Notes under the pieces: model-generated
What the model was told of the DNA's origin: nothing
Seen by the model: only the letters and a program-made list of their open reading frames with translations
The model's database searches: none
Shown here: positions 22,548 to 31,235 of the stretch, piece by piece
Layout of the letters: each line of letters begins with the position of its first letter
Position numbering within the stretch: the stretch's first letter is position 1
Position numbers and translations under genes: made by a program
NCBI RefSeq assembly: GCF_025567195.1
Contig: NZ_JAOQJF010000004.1
Span: 1 to 64,000, forward strand
Direction: 5' to 3'
Length of the DNA: 64,000 nucleotides
Source: Alitiscatomonas aceti
GTDB lineage: Bacteria; Bacillota; Clostridia; Lachnospirales; Lachnospiraceae

Positions 22548-24543
22548 AAAAGAAAAATGGAAGGGGCGTCATTGCCTGAACTGCACATCCGGAGAGTATG
22601 AAGCCTATGATCCGGAAACGGGAGAGTGGACCAGGGACAAGCTGGAAACGATGCTGAATGAAAGAAAAAACTGGTATTATTGCGGGATCTTGCCAGATAC
22701 GCACATCGACAGCAAATTTAAGCCTGTTATCGTAAATACCATGGACTTGAAACCAACCACATCATCTCTGTTGCGGGAAATCCAGTGGAAGGAGGATGAA
22801 TACTCCAGGGATAAAAAACAACGGGCATATTATAAACGGGTACGGCGGATTGAAGAACTGATGGCACAGGTCCCGGATCTGCCAAAGGAACTTGAAGACG
22901 GGAGCTGGCTGCACCGGCTCCTGGATCCGGATGGATATTATGCTTTTTACAAAAAAGGGGAGCTGACAGGGAAGACGTGTTGCTCCGAAGAAGCAGAGCC
23001 ATATAGAGAGGATGGAGGAAAAAAGATCCGACATAACGATATACTGGTATGCCCGGCCTGCGGGAAGCGGCTGACAGCCAAGACCAGAACCGATGCGGTC
23101 TGGAAAAAATGCCGGATCCATGTGCTCCAGAAGATAGACGGAGAAAAGAGCGTGGCAAGGCACTTTACAGCCGAGTTACAGCAGAGGGGAAGTAAGATAA
23201 CATCCTTTATGGACGAACAGGTACGGCTGATCCTGTACCGGGATCCCGCGAAGAACTGTAGAATCTATTACCAGATCGCCAATATGAACCGGTATGAGGA
23301 CTGGTGGGACCAGAATCCGGAAGGCCGGCACATAACAACATGTTATCTATATGACAAAGGCATATCAGAGGCATTGGAAGGGACCAAGTACAGTGACTGC
23401 AGCAGGATCTTTGAGCGAATGGCGGCCGATGGATTTCTGGCAGACTATAACATGATCATGCGGTGGTCGAAAGATTATGCAGGCCCGCTGGAATATCTCT
23501 ACAAAGGACGGTTTTATCGCCTGGCAAAGGATATGGTGGACAACATATCCGGATATAACGGAAGTTATTGCGGAAAGGGCTTAGATCCATTTGGGGAAGA
23601 TATCCATGAGATATTCGGCCTGGAAAACTGGCAGAGGATCAACCGGATCCGGGATATGGATGGAGGAGAAAAAGAACTCCGGTGGCTCCAGGAGGAAGAG
23701 GAGAGCGGGGAGAAGATCAGCCAGGAAACCTTGAAGTGGATGTGTGCATATAAGATCAATCCGAGAGATATCGAGTTTATCCGGGACTTGATGCGGCCGC
23801 AGCAGGTCATGAATTATCTGATCAGGCAGAAACAGGAGTCGTATCCTTCATTGGGGTATAAGGAGATCCTGGAACAGTATGCAGACTACATATCCATGAG
23901 CCTGGCAGCACAAAAGGATCTGACAGATCCGATGGTGTACCGTCCAAGAGAATTAAAACGGAGACATGATGAGCTGATCGCGTACAAACAGAAAGCACAG
24001 ATCCTAAAGGACCTGGATAGGGATCCAAAAGGGGCAGCAGAATATGCGGCGCAGATGAACGAGAAATTCCCTGGGGCAGAAGAAGCACTTGCGGAAGCCC
24101 GGGAGAAGTATACATATCAGAGCGAGAAGTACATGGTGATGGTCCCGGAAACGCTGATGGATATCGTGCGGGAAGGGAATGCCCTGCATCACTGCGCAGG
24201 ATCCTCAGAACGGTACTTTGAACGGCTGATGAGTCGAGAAACATGTATATGTTTTCTGCGGCGCGTGGATGAGCCGCAGATCCCATATTACACAATCGAA
24301 GTGGAGCCGAATGGGACTGTGCGGCAGAGCCGGACATATCTGGACGAGGAAACCGGGATTGAAGAGATCCGACCATTTTTAAAGGAATGGCAGAAGCATG
24401 TGAAAAAGAAACTGAAGGCGAGCGACCTGGAAGCCCAGAAGGCAAGCGCAGAAAAGCGGGAAAAAAACCTGGAAGAGCTGCGGCAGAAAGGAAATACCAG
24501 GGTACTGAAAGCCCTGATGGAAGATTTTATGGAGGCGGTGTAG
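22435..24543 (+). CDS. PcfJ-like protein
   Basis: A 702-residue protein with a zinc-finger-like CPACGKRL around residue 210 and the PcfJ signature near the C-terminus (residues ~570-620: IVREGNALHHCAGSSERYF, then CICFLRR and YYTIEV). PcfJ-like proteins occur on conjugative plasmids and phages; their activity is not established. I start it at ATG 22435 after AAGGAGACGGGG. It follows the PcfK-like gene by one gene and precedes the ParB-like gene with no gap. Confidence 0.75.
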   Translation: MKRKLVMQQKPIWPKEANWKSQITAQKAGDILILDWFKKEKWKGRHCLNCTSGEYEAYDPETGEWTRDKLETMLNERKNWYYCGILPDTHIDSKFKPVIVNTMDLKPTTSSLLREIQWKEDEYSRDKKQRAYYKRVRRIEELMAQVPDLPKELEDGSWLHRLLDPDGYYAFYKKGELTGKTCCSEEAEPYREDGGKKIRHNDILVCPACGKRLTAKTRTDAVWKKCRIHVLQKIDGEKSVARHFTAELQQRGSKITSFMDEQVRLILYRDPAKNCRIYYQIANMNRYEDWWDQNPEGRHITTCYLYDKGISEALEGTKYSDCSRIFERMAADGFLADYNMIMRWSKDYAGPLEYLYKGRFYRLAKDMVDNISGYNGSYCGKGLDPFGEDIHEIFGLENWQRINRIRDMDGGEKELRWLQEEEESGEKISQETLKWMCAYKINPRDIEFIRDLMRPQQVMNYLIRQKQESYPSLGYKEILEQYADYISMSLAAQKDLTDPMVYRPRELKRRHDELIAYKQKAQILKDLDRDPKGAAEYAAQMNEKFPGAEEALAEAREKYTYQSEKYMVMVPETLMDIVREGNALHHCAGSSERYFERLMSRETCICFLRRVDEPQIPYYTIEVEPNGTVRQSRTYLDEETGIEEIRPFLKEWQKHVKKKLKASDLEAQKASAEKREKNLEELRQKGNTRVLKALMEDFMEAV

Positions 24544-25698
24544 ATGGAGGAGCTTGATTTAAAAAAAGAAATGGGAAACCCATGTGTGTCATACCGGGAC
24601 CTTAAGGTGGCTATGGATGCGGAGATGGGCCGCGCAGCGGAGAGCTTTGTGCGGATCGGATATCTGTTCAAACTGGCCAGGGATACGGAGATCCTGAAAG
24701 AATCCGGATACACGGACTATCTGGAATTTGCCAGGGCCGAATACGGCATGGATAAGTCGCAGGTATCCAGGTTTATCAATATCCATACGGAGTTTGCGGA
24801 CAGAGAGGACCCGACGAAGCTCCGCGCGGAGTACCAGGGATTTGGCTATGCAAAACTGGCCTTGATGCTGACGCTTCCGGACACGGTGATCGAGGAATTG
24901 TCCCCGGAGTACAGCAAGGCAGAGATCCAGGCCGTGAAGGATGAGATTGAGGCAGAAAAGCAGGTATCAGACCTGGAGGTACTTGCGGAGCAGGCAGAGG
25001 GACCGGAAGAGACAGCCCCGGTGTTTGTCCAGGCAGTCCGTCTGATGCTGGATGGGGACGTGTATCTGCGGCTCAAGATCCGGAAGGCCCTGAAAGAGGA
25101 GCGGCAGATGGAGGCAGTCCAGGAGGCCCTGGCGCCGGCAGGAGAATCCATCTATACGGTCAGGATCCCTGGAACCGGAAGGATGATGATATCCATCAAA
25201 GGCATTGATCGGGAGATTGCCTTGATTAACGTCCGGAACCAGGAAAAGGAGATGTATCCATGGTCCTGCCTGCTGGAGGAACTGGAGATCTATCTGGAAA
25301 AACCGGAAGAAGAGCCAGTTGCACCGGTGCAACCGGAGAAAAAGAAGGCAGAAAAGAAACCGGCCAGGGTTGTCAAAGCAAAAGAACCGAAAAAGCCAGA
25401 AAAAGAGCAGAAAAAAGCCGATGAGAAGCCGCAGGAGAAGGCAGCGGAAGCACTGGATACGATGCCGGATGGGGATGGGTGCCAGATGGAGATCGGGGAC
25501 TTTCCAGAGGTGCTGCCGGATGATTATGTGGTAGCGCATGATGGAAGTGAGGTCCTGGCCAGCGAGCAGGAGAGGATCAGAAACGAGAAGCGGAAATACA
25601 TCGAGCGGCTGTGCGCCGGAGCATATGCCTACCTGCAGGGCAACCGGGATGCGATCCATGAGGTAAGGATCACCATAGAGGGAATTGAGGTGAAATAA
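24544..25698 (+). CDS. ParB-like helix-turn-helix protein
   Basis: The 384-residue protein has an N-terminal DNA-binding part: a helix-turn-helix near residues 66-82 (YGMDKSQVSRFINIHTEF) followed by FGYAKLALMLTLP and a helical region, resembling the ParB/Noc DNA-binding core. Residues ~255-320 are a Lys/Glu/Pro-rich linker, and the C-terminus is a small domain. The coding sequence contains a perfect 16-bp palindrome (25318-25333) that recurs three times in the prophage; parS sites often lie in or near parB genes. No ParA partner is visible. ParB-like identity is moderate; a plain phage regulator is the alternative. Confidence 0.6.
   Translation: MEELDLKKEMGNPCVSYRDLKVAMDAEMGRAAESFVRIGYLFKLARDTEILKESGYTDYLEFARAEYGMDKSQVSRFINIHTEFADREDPTKLRAEYQGFGYAKLALMLTLPDTVIEELSPEYSKAEIQAVKDEIEAEKQVSDLEVLAEQAEGPEETAPVFVQAVRLMLDGDVYLRLKIRKALKEERQMEAVQEALAPAGESIYTVRIPGTGRMMISIKGIDREIALINVRNQEKEMYPWSCLLEELEIYLEKPEEEPVAPVQPEKKKAEKKPARVVKAKEPKKPEKEQKKADEKPQEKAAEALDTMPDGDGCQMEIGDFPEVLPDDYVVAHDGSEVLASEQERIRNEKRKYIERLCAGAYAYLQGNRDAIHEVRITIEGIEVK
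25318..25333. repeat. 16-bp palindrome, copy 1
   Basis: GTTGCACCGGTGCAAC, a perfect dyad, lies inside the ParB-like gene and is read as V-A-P-V-Q. See the copies at 35705, 47441 and 54028. Confidence 0.9.
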
Positions 25699-25699
25699 A

Positions 25700-25981
25700 A
25701 TGAAGAAAAGTATAGTGGAGCAGAATCCCGCAGAGGAATGTTACCTTTGCGGGTCCCGGGGATATCTGGAGAGGCATCATATCTTTGGCGGGCCAAACCG
25801 GAAGCTGTCAGAAAAATATGGTCTGACCGTGCACCTGTGCTGGATGGATCATCAGGATTCCCGGGAGGGCGTCCACTATAACCGGGAAAAGATGCGGAAG
25901 CTGCAGAAGATCGGGCAGCAGGCATTTGAGCAGACGTATCCAGGAAAAGATTTCCGGCAGATTTTCGGGAGGAATTATTGA
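25700..25981 (+). CDS. HNH-like phage protein
   Basis: The 93-residue protein contains CYLCGSRGYLERHHIFGG (residues ~14-31) and a later HLCWMDHQ, a Cys/His arrangement of small HNH-type phage nucleases (NinG- or DUF968-like). Such proteins may nick or resolve recombination intermediates. It follows the ParB-like gene by one base and ends the early transcript before hicAB. Confidence 0.65.
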   Translation: MKKSIVEQNPAEECYLCGSRGYLERHHIFGGPNRKLSEKYGLTVHLCWMDHQDSREGVHYNREKMRKLQKIGQQAFEQTYPGKDFRQIFGRNY

Positions 25982-26018
25982 GGCGGAAGATACTGGGGAG
26001 GTTGATTTTTTTGCAAAA

Positions 26019-26045
26019 AGCCACCTGGGCATGACCCGGGTGGCT
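26019..26045 (-). terminator. Terminator of hicAB
   Basis: An 11-bp stem (AGCCACC(T)GGG pairing with CCC(G)GGTGGCT), followed on the minus strand by TTTTTGC. It may also end the rightward early transcript. Confidence 0.75.
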
Positions 26046-26050
26046 AAAGA

Positions 26051-26437
26051 TTAAGAAAGGACAGTTAAAAGAGCATCCTGAAGGACTTTGGAACAGTTGA
26101 TCCCACGTTTATCAGCAAGACCGGCCATCCAGGCCGGAAGAGAAACGTTTTTGCGGACAGCCTTTGTATCAGTCCTGGCACGATATAAGATTGTGTCGGC
26201 CTGGATGATCGTAAGGATATCATCTGGGGTATGAGGGATATCTGCCTGTGAAGTTGGAGGCTTCGGACAGATATCCTCATCCTCTAACCCTACAAGACAT
26301 AGATTCAAAGCATCCGTAATAAGGCTGATTGCCTCTGGGAGGCTGTTTCCAGTCGTAATGCATCCATCAATATCCGGAACCTTTGCATAAAAGATTCCAT
26401 CAGATTCAGTGATGACAGCAGTGTAAGCATATAACAT
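26051..26437 (-). CDS. hicB: HicB-family antitoxin
   Basis: The 128-residue protein begins with the HicB partial RNase-H-like domain (YTAVITESDGIFYAKVPDIDGCITTGNSLPEAI) and ends with a ribbon-helix-helix-like segment (VRKNVSLPAWMAGLADKRGINCSKVLQDAL). HicB neutralises HicA and represses the operon. It is second in the operon, 29 bp after hicA, the standard order. GGAGGTGATC precedes the ATG. Confidence 0.9.
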   Translation of the reverse strand: MLYAYTAVITESDGIFYAKVPDIDGCITTGNSLPEAISLITDALNLCLVGLEDEDICPKPPTSQADIPHTPDDILTIIQADTILYRARTDTKAVRKNVSLPAWMAGLADKRGINCSKVLQDALLTVLS

Positions 26438-26466
26438 AAAAGATCACCTCCTTAGGAGCAGGAGTT

Positions 26467-26658
26467 TCAGTCCCTGTCCTGTTTAATGTTGGCTTCTTTG
26501 AAGATATATTTCATATCATTCTCATTGAAGTCATGCCGCTTTACGGGAATTGTCTTTTGAAGTTGGGGATTGTAGTATAGATCATGGTTTGCTCCATGAC
26601 GTTTAAATACATATCCATTTTTTTCCAGCTCCTTGATAGTGATTTTTCTTGGATGCAT
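26467..26658 (-). CDS. hicA: HicA-family mRNA interferase toxin
   Basis: The 63-residue protein has the double-stranded RNA-binding-like HicA fold: KELEKNGYVFKRHGANHDLYY with the catalytic histidine in HGANHD, then the IPVKRHDF strand. HicA cleaves mRNA when HicB is lost, so the pair stabilises the prophage and may act in defence. AAGGAG precedes the ATG. The promoter and an operator dyad lie directly upstream. Confidence 0.9.
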   Translation of the reverse strand: MHPRKITIKELEKNGYVFKRHGANHDLYYNPQLQKTIPVKRHDFNENDMKYIFKEANIKQDRD

Positions 26659-26681
26659 GGTAGAACTCCTTTCTCAATCTT

Positions 26682-26710
26682 ATTATACACAAAATTGTGT
26701 ATAATGTCAA
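26682..26710 (-). promoter_or_regulatory. hicAB promoter with operator dyad in the spacer
   Basis: On the minus strand TTGACA (26705-26710) and TATAAT (26682-26687) are 17 bp apart. A perfect 11-2-11 dyad (arms ATTATACACAA and TTGTGTATAAT) covers 26682-26705. Two more ACACAAA half-sites follow at about 26719-26735. HicB repression is expected. Confidence 0.85.
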
Positions 26711-26758
26711 GAATCTAATACACAAAAATACACAAAAACATGAAGGCTGGTGTGATAA

Positions 26759-27139
26759 ATGGAACGATTAACAGAATATCATTGCGGAGTAGCGGTGATC
26801 CGAAATAAGGATCGGTTGTCCGAGGCCATGAGTAGGCTGGCGGCCTATGAGGATATTGGACTGGATCCGGTACAGGTAGGAAAACTGGCAGAATTAAGGA
26901 CAGCGAAAGCGCCTGTGTTGCATAAGAATGAGCGCAGTATAGTGTTTGTTGACTATAAAGACGGACATGGAGAGGCACAGGAACAGCGTAATAACTGGTG
27001 GAGGTGTCCGAATTGCAGTGCAATAGTGGGAGAGAGAGTCTTTTTGAGGGGGAGAAGTCATGATCAGAGAAAACGAAGGAGCTGTGAAAAGTGTGGGCAG
27101 AAGATTATGTGGTGGGGGAATGAGCCGAACAAACTTTAA
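26759..27139 (+). CDS. Phage protein with C-terminal zinc finger
   Basis: A 126-residue protein opening MERLTEYHCGVAVIRNKDRLSEAMSRLAAYED, a start seen in many clostridial phage proteins, and ending with CPNC ... CEKCGQK cysteine pairs that likely bind zinc. It is the first rightward gene after hicAB and may share the bidirectional dyad region for control. Function unknown. Confidence 0.65.
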   Translation: MERLTEYHCGVAVIRNKDRLSEAMSRLAAYEDIGLDPVQVGKLAELRTAKAPVLHKNERSIVFVDYKDGHGEAQEQRNNWWRCPNCSAIVGERVFLRGRSHDQRKRRSCEKCGQKIMWWGNEPNKL

Positions 27140-27228
27140 CACGTTTATTTATGGCAAACCGGCCGGAGGATCCGGAAGGTTTGCGGGCAGCAGGAAAAAG
27201 AAAAAAAGGATAAAGAGAGGGAAATAAC

Positions 27229-27693
27229 ATGAAAAAGTACATAGGATGCAAATTACTGAAAGCGGAACCCATGACCAGAGGAGCATACAATGAATACCGT
27301 GGATGGACTATTCCAGAGGACGAGGATCCGGAGGATCCGGGATATTTTGTCCGGTATCCGGAGGGATATGTAAGCTGGTCGCCCAAGCATATTTTTGAGC
27401 AGGCCTATATGGAGGTGAACGATAATAAGGATCTGCCATCTGGAATATCAATCGGCCAGAAGATGGTGGATGAATTTGTCGCGTACACAGAGACGATCAC
27501 GATGGGGGACCGGACCACGGTGGTCCGGTGTGTGCTCCGGAACGGATTTGAGATCGTGGAATCAAGCGCATGCGTGGATCCGCGGAACTATTCCGAGGAG
27601 CTGGGACAGAAAATCTGTATGGAGAAGATCAAGGACAGGATATGGGAGCTTCTGGGATTCCTCCTGCAGACTGCATGGCATGGAATAAGATAG
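27229..27693 (+). CDS. Phage Gp49-like protein
   Basis: The 154-residue protein has an N-terminal part (YIGCKLLKAEPMTRGAYNEY, then GYFVRYPEGYVSWSPK) and a C-terminal Gp49/66-like domain (VVRCVLRNGFEIVESSACVDP, then the paired helices around KIKDRIWELLGFLL). Such proteins are common in phages of Firmicutes and have no proven role. GAGAGGG precedes the ATG. Confidence 0.75.
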   Translation: MKKYIGCKLLKAEPMTRGAYNEYRGWTIPEDEDPEDPGYFVRYPEGYVSWSPKHIFEQAYMEVNDNKDLPSGISIGQKMVDEFVAYTETITMGDRTTVVRCVLRNGFEIVESSACVDPRNYSEELGQKICMEKIKDRIWELLGFLLQTAWHGIR

Positions 27694-27711
27694 AGAAATA
27701 GAGGTAGGGAC

Positions 27712-27963
27712 ATGAATGATAATATCGCAAACAGGATCCAGTGCCCATTCTATGTGGCTCATAACAGCGGGACCGGGAATAACATCACCATAACCTGTGA
27801 GAGGATCAAGACCAATATGGGATTCAATGTAAAAAACAAGCTCTTTTTTGCTAACCAGAAGCAGCGTCTGGATTTTATGGAGCTGTTTTGCATGGATGCG
27901 AAAACCTGTCAGAATTGTCCCTACTACGAGGTGATCTACAACAACAAATACAGGGAGTGTTAA
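27712..27963 (+). CDS. Small cysteine-rich phage protein
   Basis: The 83-residue protein has cysteines in CPFY, TCER, and CQNCPYY near the C-terminus, which suggests metal binding. The segment LFFANQKQRLDFMELFC is conserved-looking. Its stop is 1 bp before the next start. Not assigned. Confidence 0.6.
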   Translation: MNDNIANRIQCPFYVAHNSGTGNNITITCERIKTNMGFNVKNKLFFANQKQRLDFMELFCMDAKTCQNCPYYEVIYNNKYREC

Positions 27964-27964
27964 A

Positions 27965-28252
27965 ATGGGAATCGTAAAGGACCTGAGAAAAGAAAAGGAA
28001 CGCTTGGAACGGAAAGTGAAGGCAGCAGAACATTTACGGAATACCTGGAAACAGGAATACGAAAAAGAAAAGGCCAGAGGAGACCTTCTGGAGATCGTGC
28101 TGGCCGCTTCAGTGATCAGAAATGGAGGTGTCCTGGAACTGACCATGGAGGATATAGGTAAAACAGATGGGAAGCTGATCCGTGGGGAACTGCTGGACGG
28201 ATCGGACGGGAGGATATACAGGTACATTGTCCAGAGTGGGGAGAAATCATAA
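27965..28252 (+). CDS. Coiled-coil phage protein
   Basis: The 95-residue protein begins with a long charged helix (DLRKEKERLERKVKAAEHLR...) and ends with a beta-like tail (GGVLELTMEDIGK, then GRIYRYIVQ). No family recognised. A strong terminator follows it. Confidence 0.6.
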   Translation: MGIVKDLRKEKERLERKVKAAEHLRNTWKQEYEKEKARGDLLEIVLAASVIRNGGVLELTMEDIGKTDGKLIRGELLDGSDGRIYRYIVQSGEKS

Positions 28253-28261
28253 GGGTGCAGG

Positions 28262-28298
28262 AATGGGGCTGTAAAAATATAGCCTCATTTCTTTTTTA
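28262..28298 (+). terminator. Terminator before relB-yoeB
   Basis: AATGGGGCTGTA pairs with TATAGCCTCATT over 12 positions with two G-T pairs, followed by TCTTTTTTAT. Confidence 0.85.
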
Positions 28299-28320
28299 TA
28301 GCTAAAATAAAGAAAATGTA

Positions 28321-28349
28321 TTGCATTTTTATTTAAAAAAGAATATAAT
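28321..28349 (+). promoter_or_regulatory. relB-yoeB promoter
   Basis: TTGCAT (28321-28326) and TATAAT (28344-28349) with a 17-bp spacer, just after the preceding terminator, giving the toxin-antitoxin pair its own transcription. Confidence 0.8.
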
Positions 28350-28373
28350 CGAATTAAGAAAGGGGTGTTTTAT

Positions 28374-28643
28374 ATGGCTCAGGCTGTGAATGTGAATTTT
28401 AAGCTGGACGCAGATGTAAAAAAAAGCATGGAACAGGTATGCTCGGATCTGGGACTTTCCATGAGCGCGGCATTTACCATATTCGCCAAAAAAGTAAGCC
28501 GGGAGAAACGTATTCCATTCGATGTTTCAGTAGATCCGTTTTATTCTGAAAGCAACATTCGTTATCTTGAAAATATTGTACGTGACGTAAAAGCGGGCAA
28601 GGCCCATTTTGCTGAGCATGATCTGATCGGGGTGGATGAATGA
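28374..28643 (+). CDS. relB: RelB/DinJ-family antitoxin
   Basis: The 89-residue protein has a ribbon-helix-helix N-terminus (VNVNFKLDADVKKSMEQVCSD, then LGLSMSAAFTIFAKK) typical of RelB/DinJ antitoxins and a C-terminal toxin-binding tail. I start it at ATG 28374 after AAAGGGG. It overlaps the toxin start (ATGA), as usual for these pairs. It should autoregulate the promoter at 28321-28349. Confidence 0.88.
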   Translation: MAQAVNVNFKLDADVKKSMEQVCSDLGLSMSAAFTIFAKKVSREKRIPFDVSVDPFYSESNIRYLENIVRDVKAGKAHFAEHDLIGVDE

Positions 28644-28900
28644 GACTGCTATGGGAAGACAGGGCATGGAGTGACTATCTGTACTGGCAGGCACAGGATA
28701 AGAAAACGCTGAAAAGAATCAATGGACTGATCAAGGACATTCAGAGAAATACTTTTGAAGGCCTCGGGAAGCCGGAACCGTTAAAGGGAAATTTAAGCGG
28801 TATGTGGAGCAGGCGCATTGATGATACCAACCGGATCGTTTACTATGAGAAGGACGGTATTGTTTATATTATTTCATGTAAAGGACATTATGAGGATTGA
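28640..28900 (+). CDS. yoeB: YoeB/Txe-family mRNA interferase toxin
   Basis: The 86-residue protein matches YoeB closely: LWEDRAWSDYLYWQ, then KINGLIKDI-like helices, GKPEPLKGNLSGMWSRRID, RIVYYEK and C-terminal CKGHYED. The catalytic Glu, Arg, His and Tyr positions of YoeB (E in PEPLKG, R in SRRID, H and Y in GHY) are all present. YoeB cleaves mRNA at the ribosome. It should help keep the prophage in the population. Confidence 0.92.
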   Translation: MRLLWEDRAWSDYLYWQAQDKKTLKRINGLIKDIQRNTFEGLGKPEPLKGNLSGMWSRRIDDTNRIVYYEKDGIVYIISCKGHYED

Positions 28901-28957
28901 GGACAGGAAGCTGTCCTCTTTTCTTTTTACATGGCGGGAGAAATCCCGTCTTTTTTT
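28899..28957 (+). terminator. Two tandem terminators before the late genes
   Basis: GAGGACAG-gaag-CTGTCCTC followed by TTTTCTTTTT, then GGCGGGA-gaaa-TCCCGTC followed by TTTTTTT. Together they should isolate the late genes from upstream transcription, so late expression probably needs antitermination or an unseen promoter. Confidence 0.85.
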
Positions 28958-28990
28958 GTGCAAAAATAAGGGGAAAGGCAGGTGAGAAAG

Positions 28991-29536
28991 ATGGCCAGGG
29001 GCAAGTACCAGGAATGGATTTCGGATCCAGACAAGAAGATTCTGCTGTCCGGATGGGCCAGGGATGGCCTGACGGACGAGGAAATCGCGAAAAACATAGG
29101 AATATCGCGGTCTACGCTGTCCGAATGGAAGAAAAAGTATCCGGACATATCGGACACCCTAAAAAAGGGGAAGGAAATCGTCGATAAAGAAGTCGAGGAA
29201 TCCCTGTTAAAAAAGGCGAAAGGGTACACTGTGAAGCTTAAGAAGACGTTCAAGCTAAAAAAGGTTACCTATGGAGCGACCGGAAGGAAAGAAAAGGAGG
29301 AGGAATATCTGGAAGTCGGGGAAGATGAGGTACATATCCCTGCAGATACGCTGGCCATCATTTTCTGGCTTAAAAACCGGATGCCCGACAAGTGGAAAGA
29401 CCGGAAGATTGAAATGGCCCGGGACTCCAGCGATGGGGAAGGCGGCGGAGGCCTGCTGATCCTGGCCGATGTAGACGACAGTCTGGAGAATGAGGATATG
29501 GAAGAGGCAGAGGAGGCGGATCCCGATGGCGGATAG
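28991..29536 (+). CDS. Terminase small subunit
   Basis: The 181-residue protein has an N-terminal helix-turn-helix (GLTDEEIAKNIGISRSTLSEWKKKYPDI), a middle with KKAKGYTVKLKKTFKLKKV, and an acidic C-terminus. This is the typical DNA-recognition subunit of clostridial phage terminases. It lies directly before, and overlaps, the large subunit gene. I chose ATG 28991; GTG 28982 is possible. Confidence 0.85.
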   Translation: MARGKYQEWISDPDKKILLSGWARDGLTDEEIAKNIGISRSTLSEWKKKYPDISDTLKKGKEIVDKEVEESLLKKAKGYTVKLKKTFKLKKVTYGATGRKEKEEEYLEVGEDEVHIPADTLAIIFWLKNRMPDKWKDRKIEMARDSSDGEGGGGLLILADVDDSLENEDMEEAEEADPDGG

Positions 29537-30968
29537 GAGTGTGATCTGGCGGCCGCAGCCGAAGCAGGCGGTCATGATGGCCAGACCGGAATATGAGGCC
29601 CTGTACGGTGGAGCTGCGGGCGGGGGAAAAAGCGACTATCTGATCATGGAGGCCCTGCGCCAGGTACATATCCCACATTATAGGGCGATTATCCTGCGTA
29701 AGACGTTCCCACAGCTCCAGGACATCATCAGCCGGTCCATGGAGCTGTATCCATATGCGGACAGGAGAGCCAGGTATAACTCCACAGACCACTGCTGGAT
29801 CTTTTCCTCCGGGGCACGGATCTATTTTGGATCCATGCAGCACAGCCAGGACAAACATAAGTACCAGGGGCGCCGCTACGACTTTATAGGCTTTGACGAG
29901 CTGACCCACTTCCAGTACAGCGAGTACAGCTATCTGATCTCTCGAAATCGTCCTGGAGGCCCGGGAACCCGGGTATATATGCGGGCAACAGCTAACCCGG
30001 GAGGAGTCGGCCATGGCTGGGTAAAATCCTATTTTATCACGGTTGCAAAGCCTATGACGCCGGTGCGGACCAGATTAAAGATCAAAACGCCGGAGGGGAG
30101 TGAACTGATCCAGACACGGACCAGGATCTTTGTCCCCAGTAGCGTGTTTGATAACAAGGAGCTCCTTAAAAATAACCCAAACTATCTGGCCTCTCTGGCC
30201 ATGCTGCCGGAAAAAGAGCGCAATGCGCTCCTGTACGGTGACTGGGACAGCTTTGAGGGACAGGTATTCGTGGAGTTTACCGATGATCCAGATGGATACG
30301 AGAGTCAGGTATATACACATGTGATCGAGCCGTTCCGGATCCCGGCAGACTGGCAGATTTACCGGGGATTTGACTTTGGATATGCAAAGCCGTTTTCCGT
30401 GGGATGGCATGCAGTGGACCATGAGGGATGCATATACAGGATCCGGGAGCTGTACGGATGCACAGATACGCCAAACACCGGTATTAAGATCGAGCCGACG
30501 GAGATCGCCAGGCAGATCCTGGAGGTGGAGGCAGCAGATCCAAACATCCGCGGCCATAAGATCATCGGGATTGCGGATCCATCGATCTTTGATGAGTCCC
30601 GCGGGGAATCCGTTGCGGCGCTGATGGAGAGGAGCCGGGTATACTGGGCCCCCGGAGATAACACGCGGCTGGCCGGGAAGATGCAGTACCACTACCGGCT
30701 GGCATTTGATGAGCATGGCCGGTCCATGTTCTATGTGTTTAATACGTGCAAGGACTTCATCCGGACCATTCCGGCGCTTGTATATGACGAAAAGCGGGTG
30801 GAGGACATCGACACAACGCAGGAGGACCATATCTATGATGAGTGCCGGTATGTGCTGATGGAGAACCCGATATCACCCCGGAAAAATGAAAGGAAGCATG
30901 TACCGCAGGAAGATCCGCTGAACATGCACCAGAAGGAAAAGGAAAATTATTATTTTTACAGGATCTAA
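29526..30968 (+). CDS. Terminase large subunit
   Basis: The 480-residue packaging motor has the ATPase Walker A GGAAGGGKS (residues 28-36) and Walker B FIGFDE (120-125), and a C-terminal RNase-H-like nuclease with acidic residues in GFDFGYAKP and IADPSIFD. It translocates DNA into the prohead and cuts it. ATG 29526 overlaps the small subunit end by 11 bp. Length and domains look complete. Confidence 0.95.
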   Translation: MADRSVIWRPQPKQAVMMARPEYEALYGGAAGGGKSDYLIMEALRQVHIPHYRAIILRKTFPQLQDIISRSMELYPYADRRARYNSTDHCWIFSSGARIYFGSMQHSQDKHKYQGRRYDFIGFDELTHFQYSEYSYLISRNRPGGPGTRVYMRATANPGGVGHGWVKSYFITVAKPMTPVRTRLKIKTPEGSELIQTRTRIFVPSSVFDNKELLKNNPNYLASLAMLPEKERNALLYGDWDSFEGQVFVEFTDDPDGYESQVYTHVIEPFRIPADWQIYRGFDFGYAKPFSVGWHAVDHEGCIYRIRELYGCTDTPNTGIKIEPTEIARQILEVEAADPNIRGHKIIGIADPSIFDESRGESVAALMERSRVYWAPGDNTRLAGKMQYHYRLAFDEHGRSMFYVFNTCKDFIRTIPALVYDEKRVEDIDTTQEDHIYDECRYVLMENPISPRKNERKHVPQEDPLNMHQKEKENYYFYRI

Positions 30969-30977
30969 AGGAGAGAT

Positions 30978-31235
30978 ATGTCAAGAGAAACAGAGGGACT
31001 CTGCGTTAAGGATGTGGAGCGTGTCAGGAATTGTGTCCAGATTGGTGACAAGATCCGGATCCATACGCAGAAAACAAATTTACTCAGAGATAAAACATCA
31101 AACAAAGCCAATATCAAAAGGATTGGGACTGTGATTGCAAAGTATCCCAGATTTGCCTTGCTAAGGCTGGAGAATGGCGTGATCGATACCATGATGTGGG
31201 TCGATCTGCTTGAGAGGAGGATGAGTTGTGATTAA
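30978..31235 (+). CDS. Hypothetical small protein between terminase and portal
   Basis: The 85-residue protein is beta-rich (NCVQIGDKIRIHTQK ... RIGTVIAKYPRFALLRLENGVIDTMMWVDLL), resembling an SH3-like fold. AAAGGAGAG precedes the ATG. It overlaps the portal start. Similar small genes often lie at this spot in clostridial phages; the role is not known. Confidence 0.65.
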   Translation: MSRETEGLCVKDVERVRNCVQIGDKIRIHTQKTNLLRDKTSNKANIKRIGTVIAKYPRFALLRLENGVIDTMMWVDLLERRMSCD

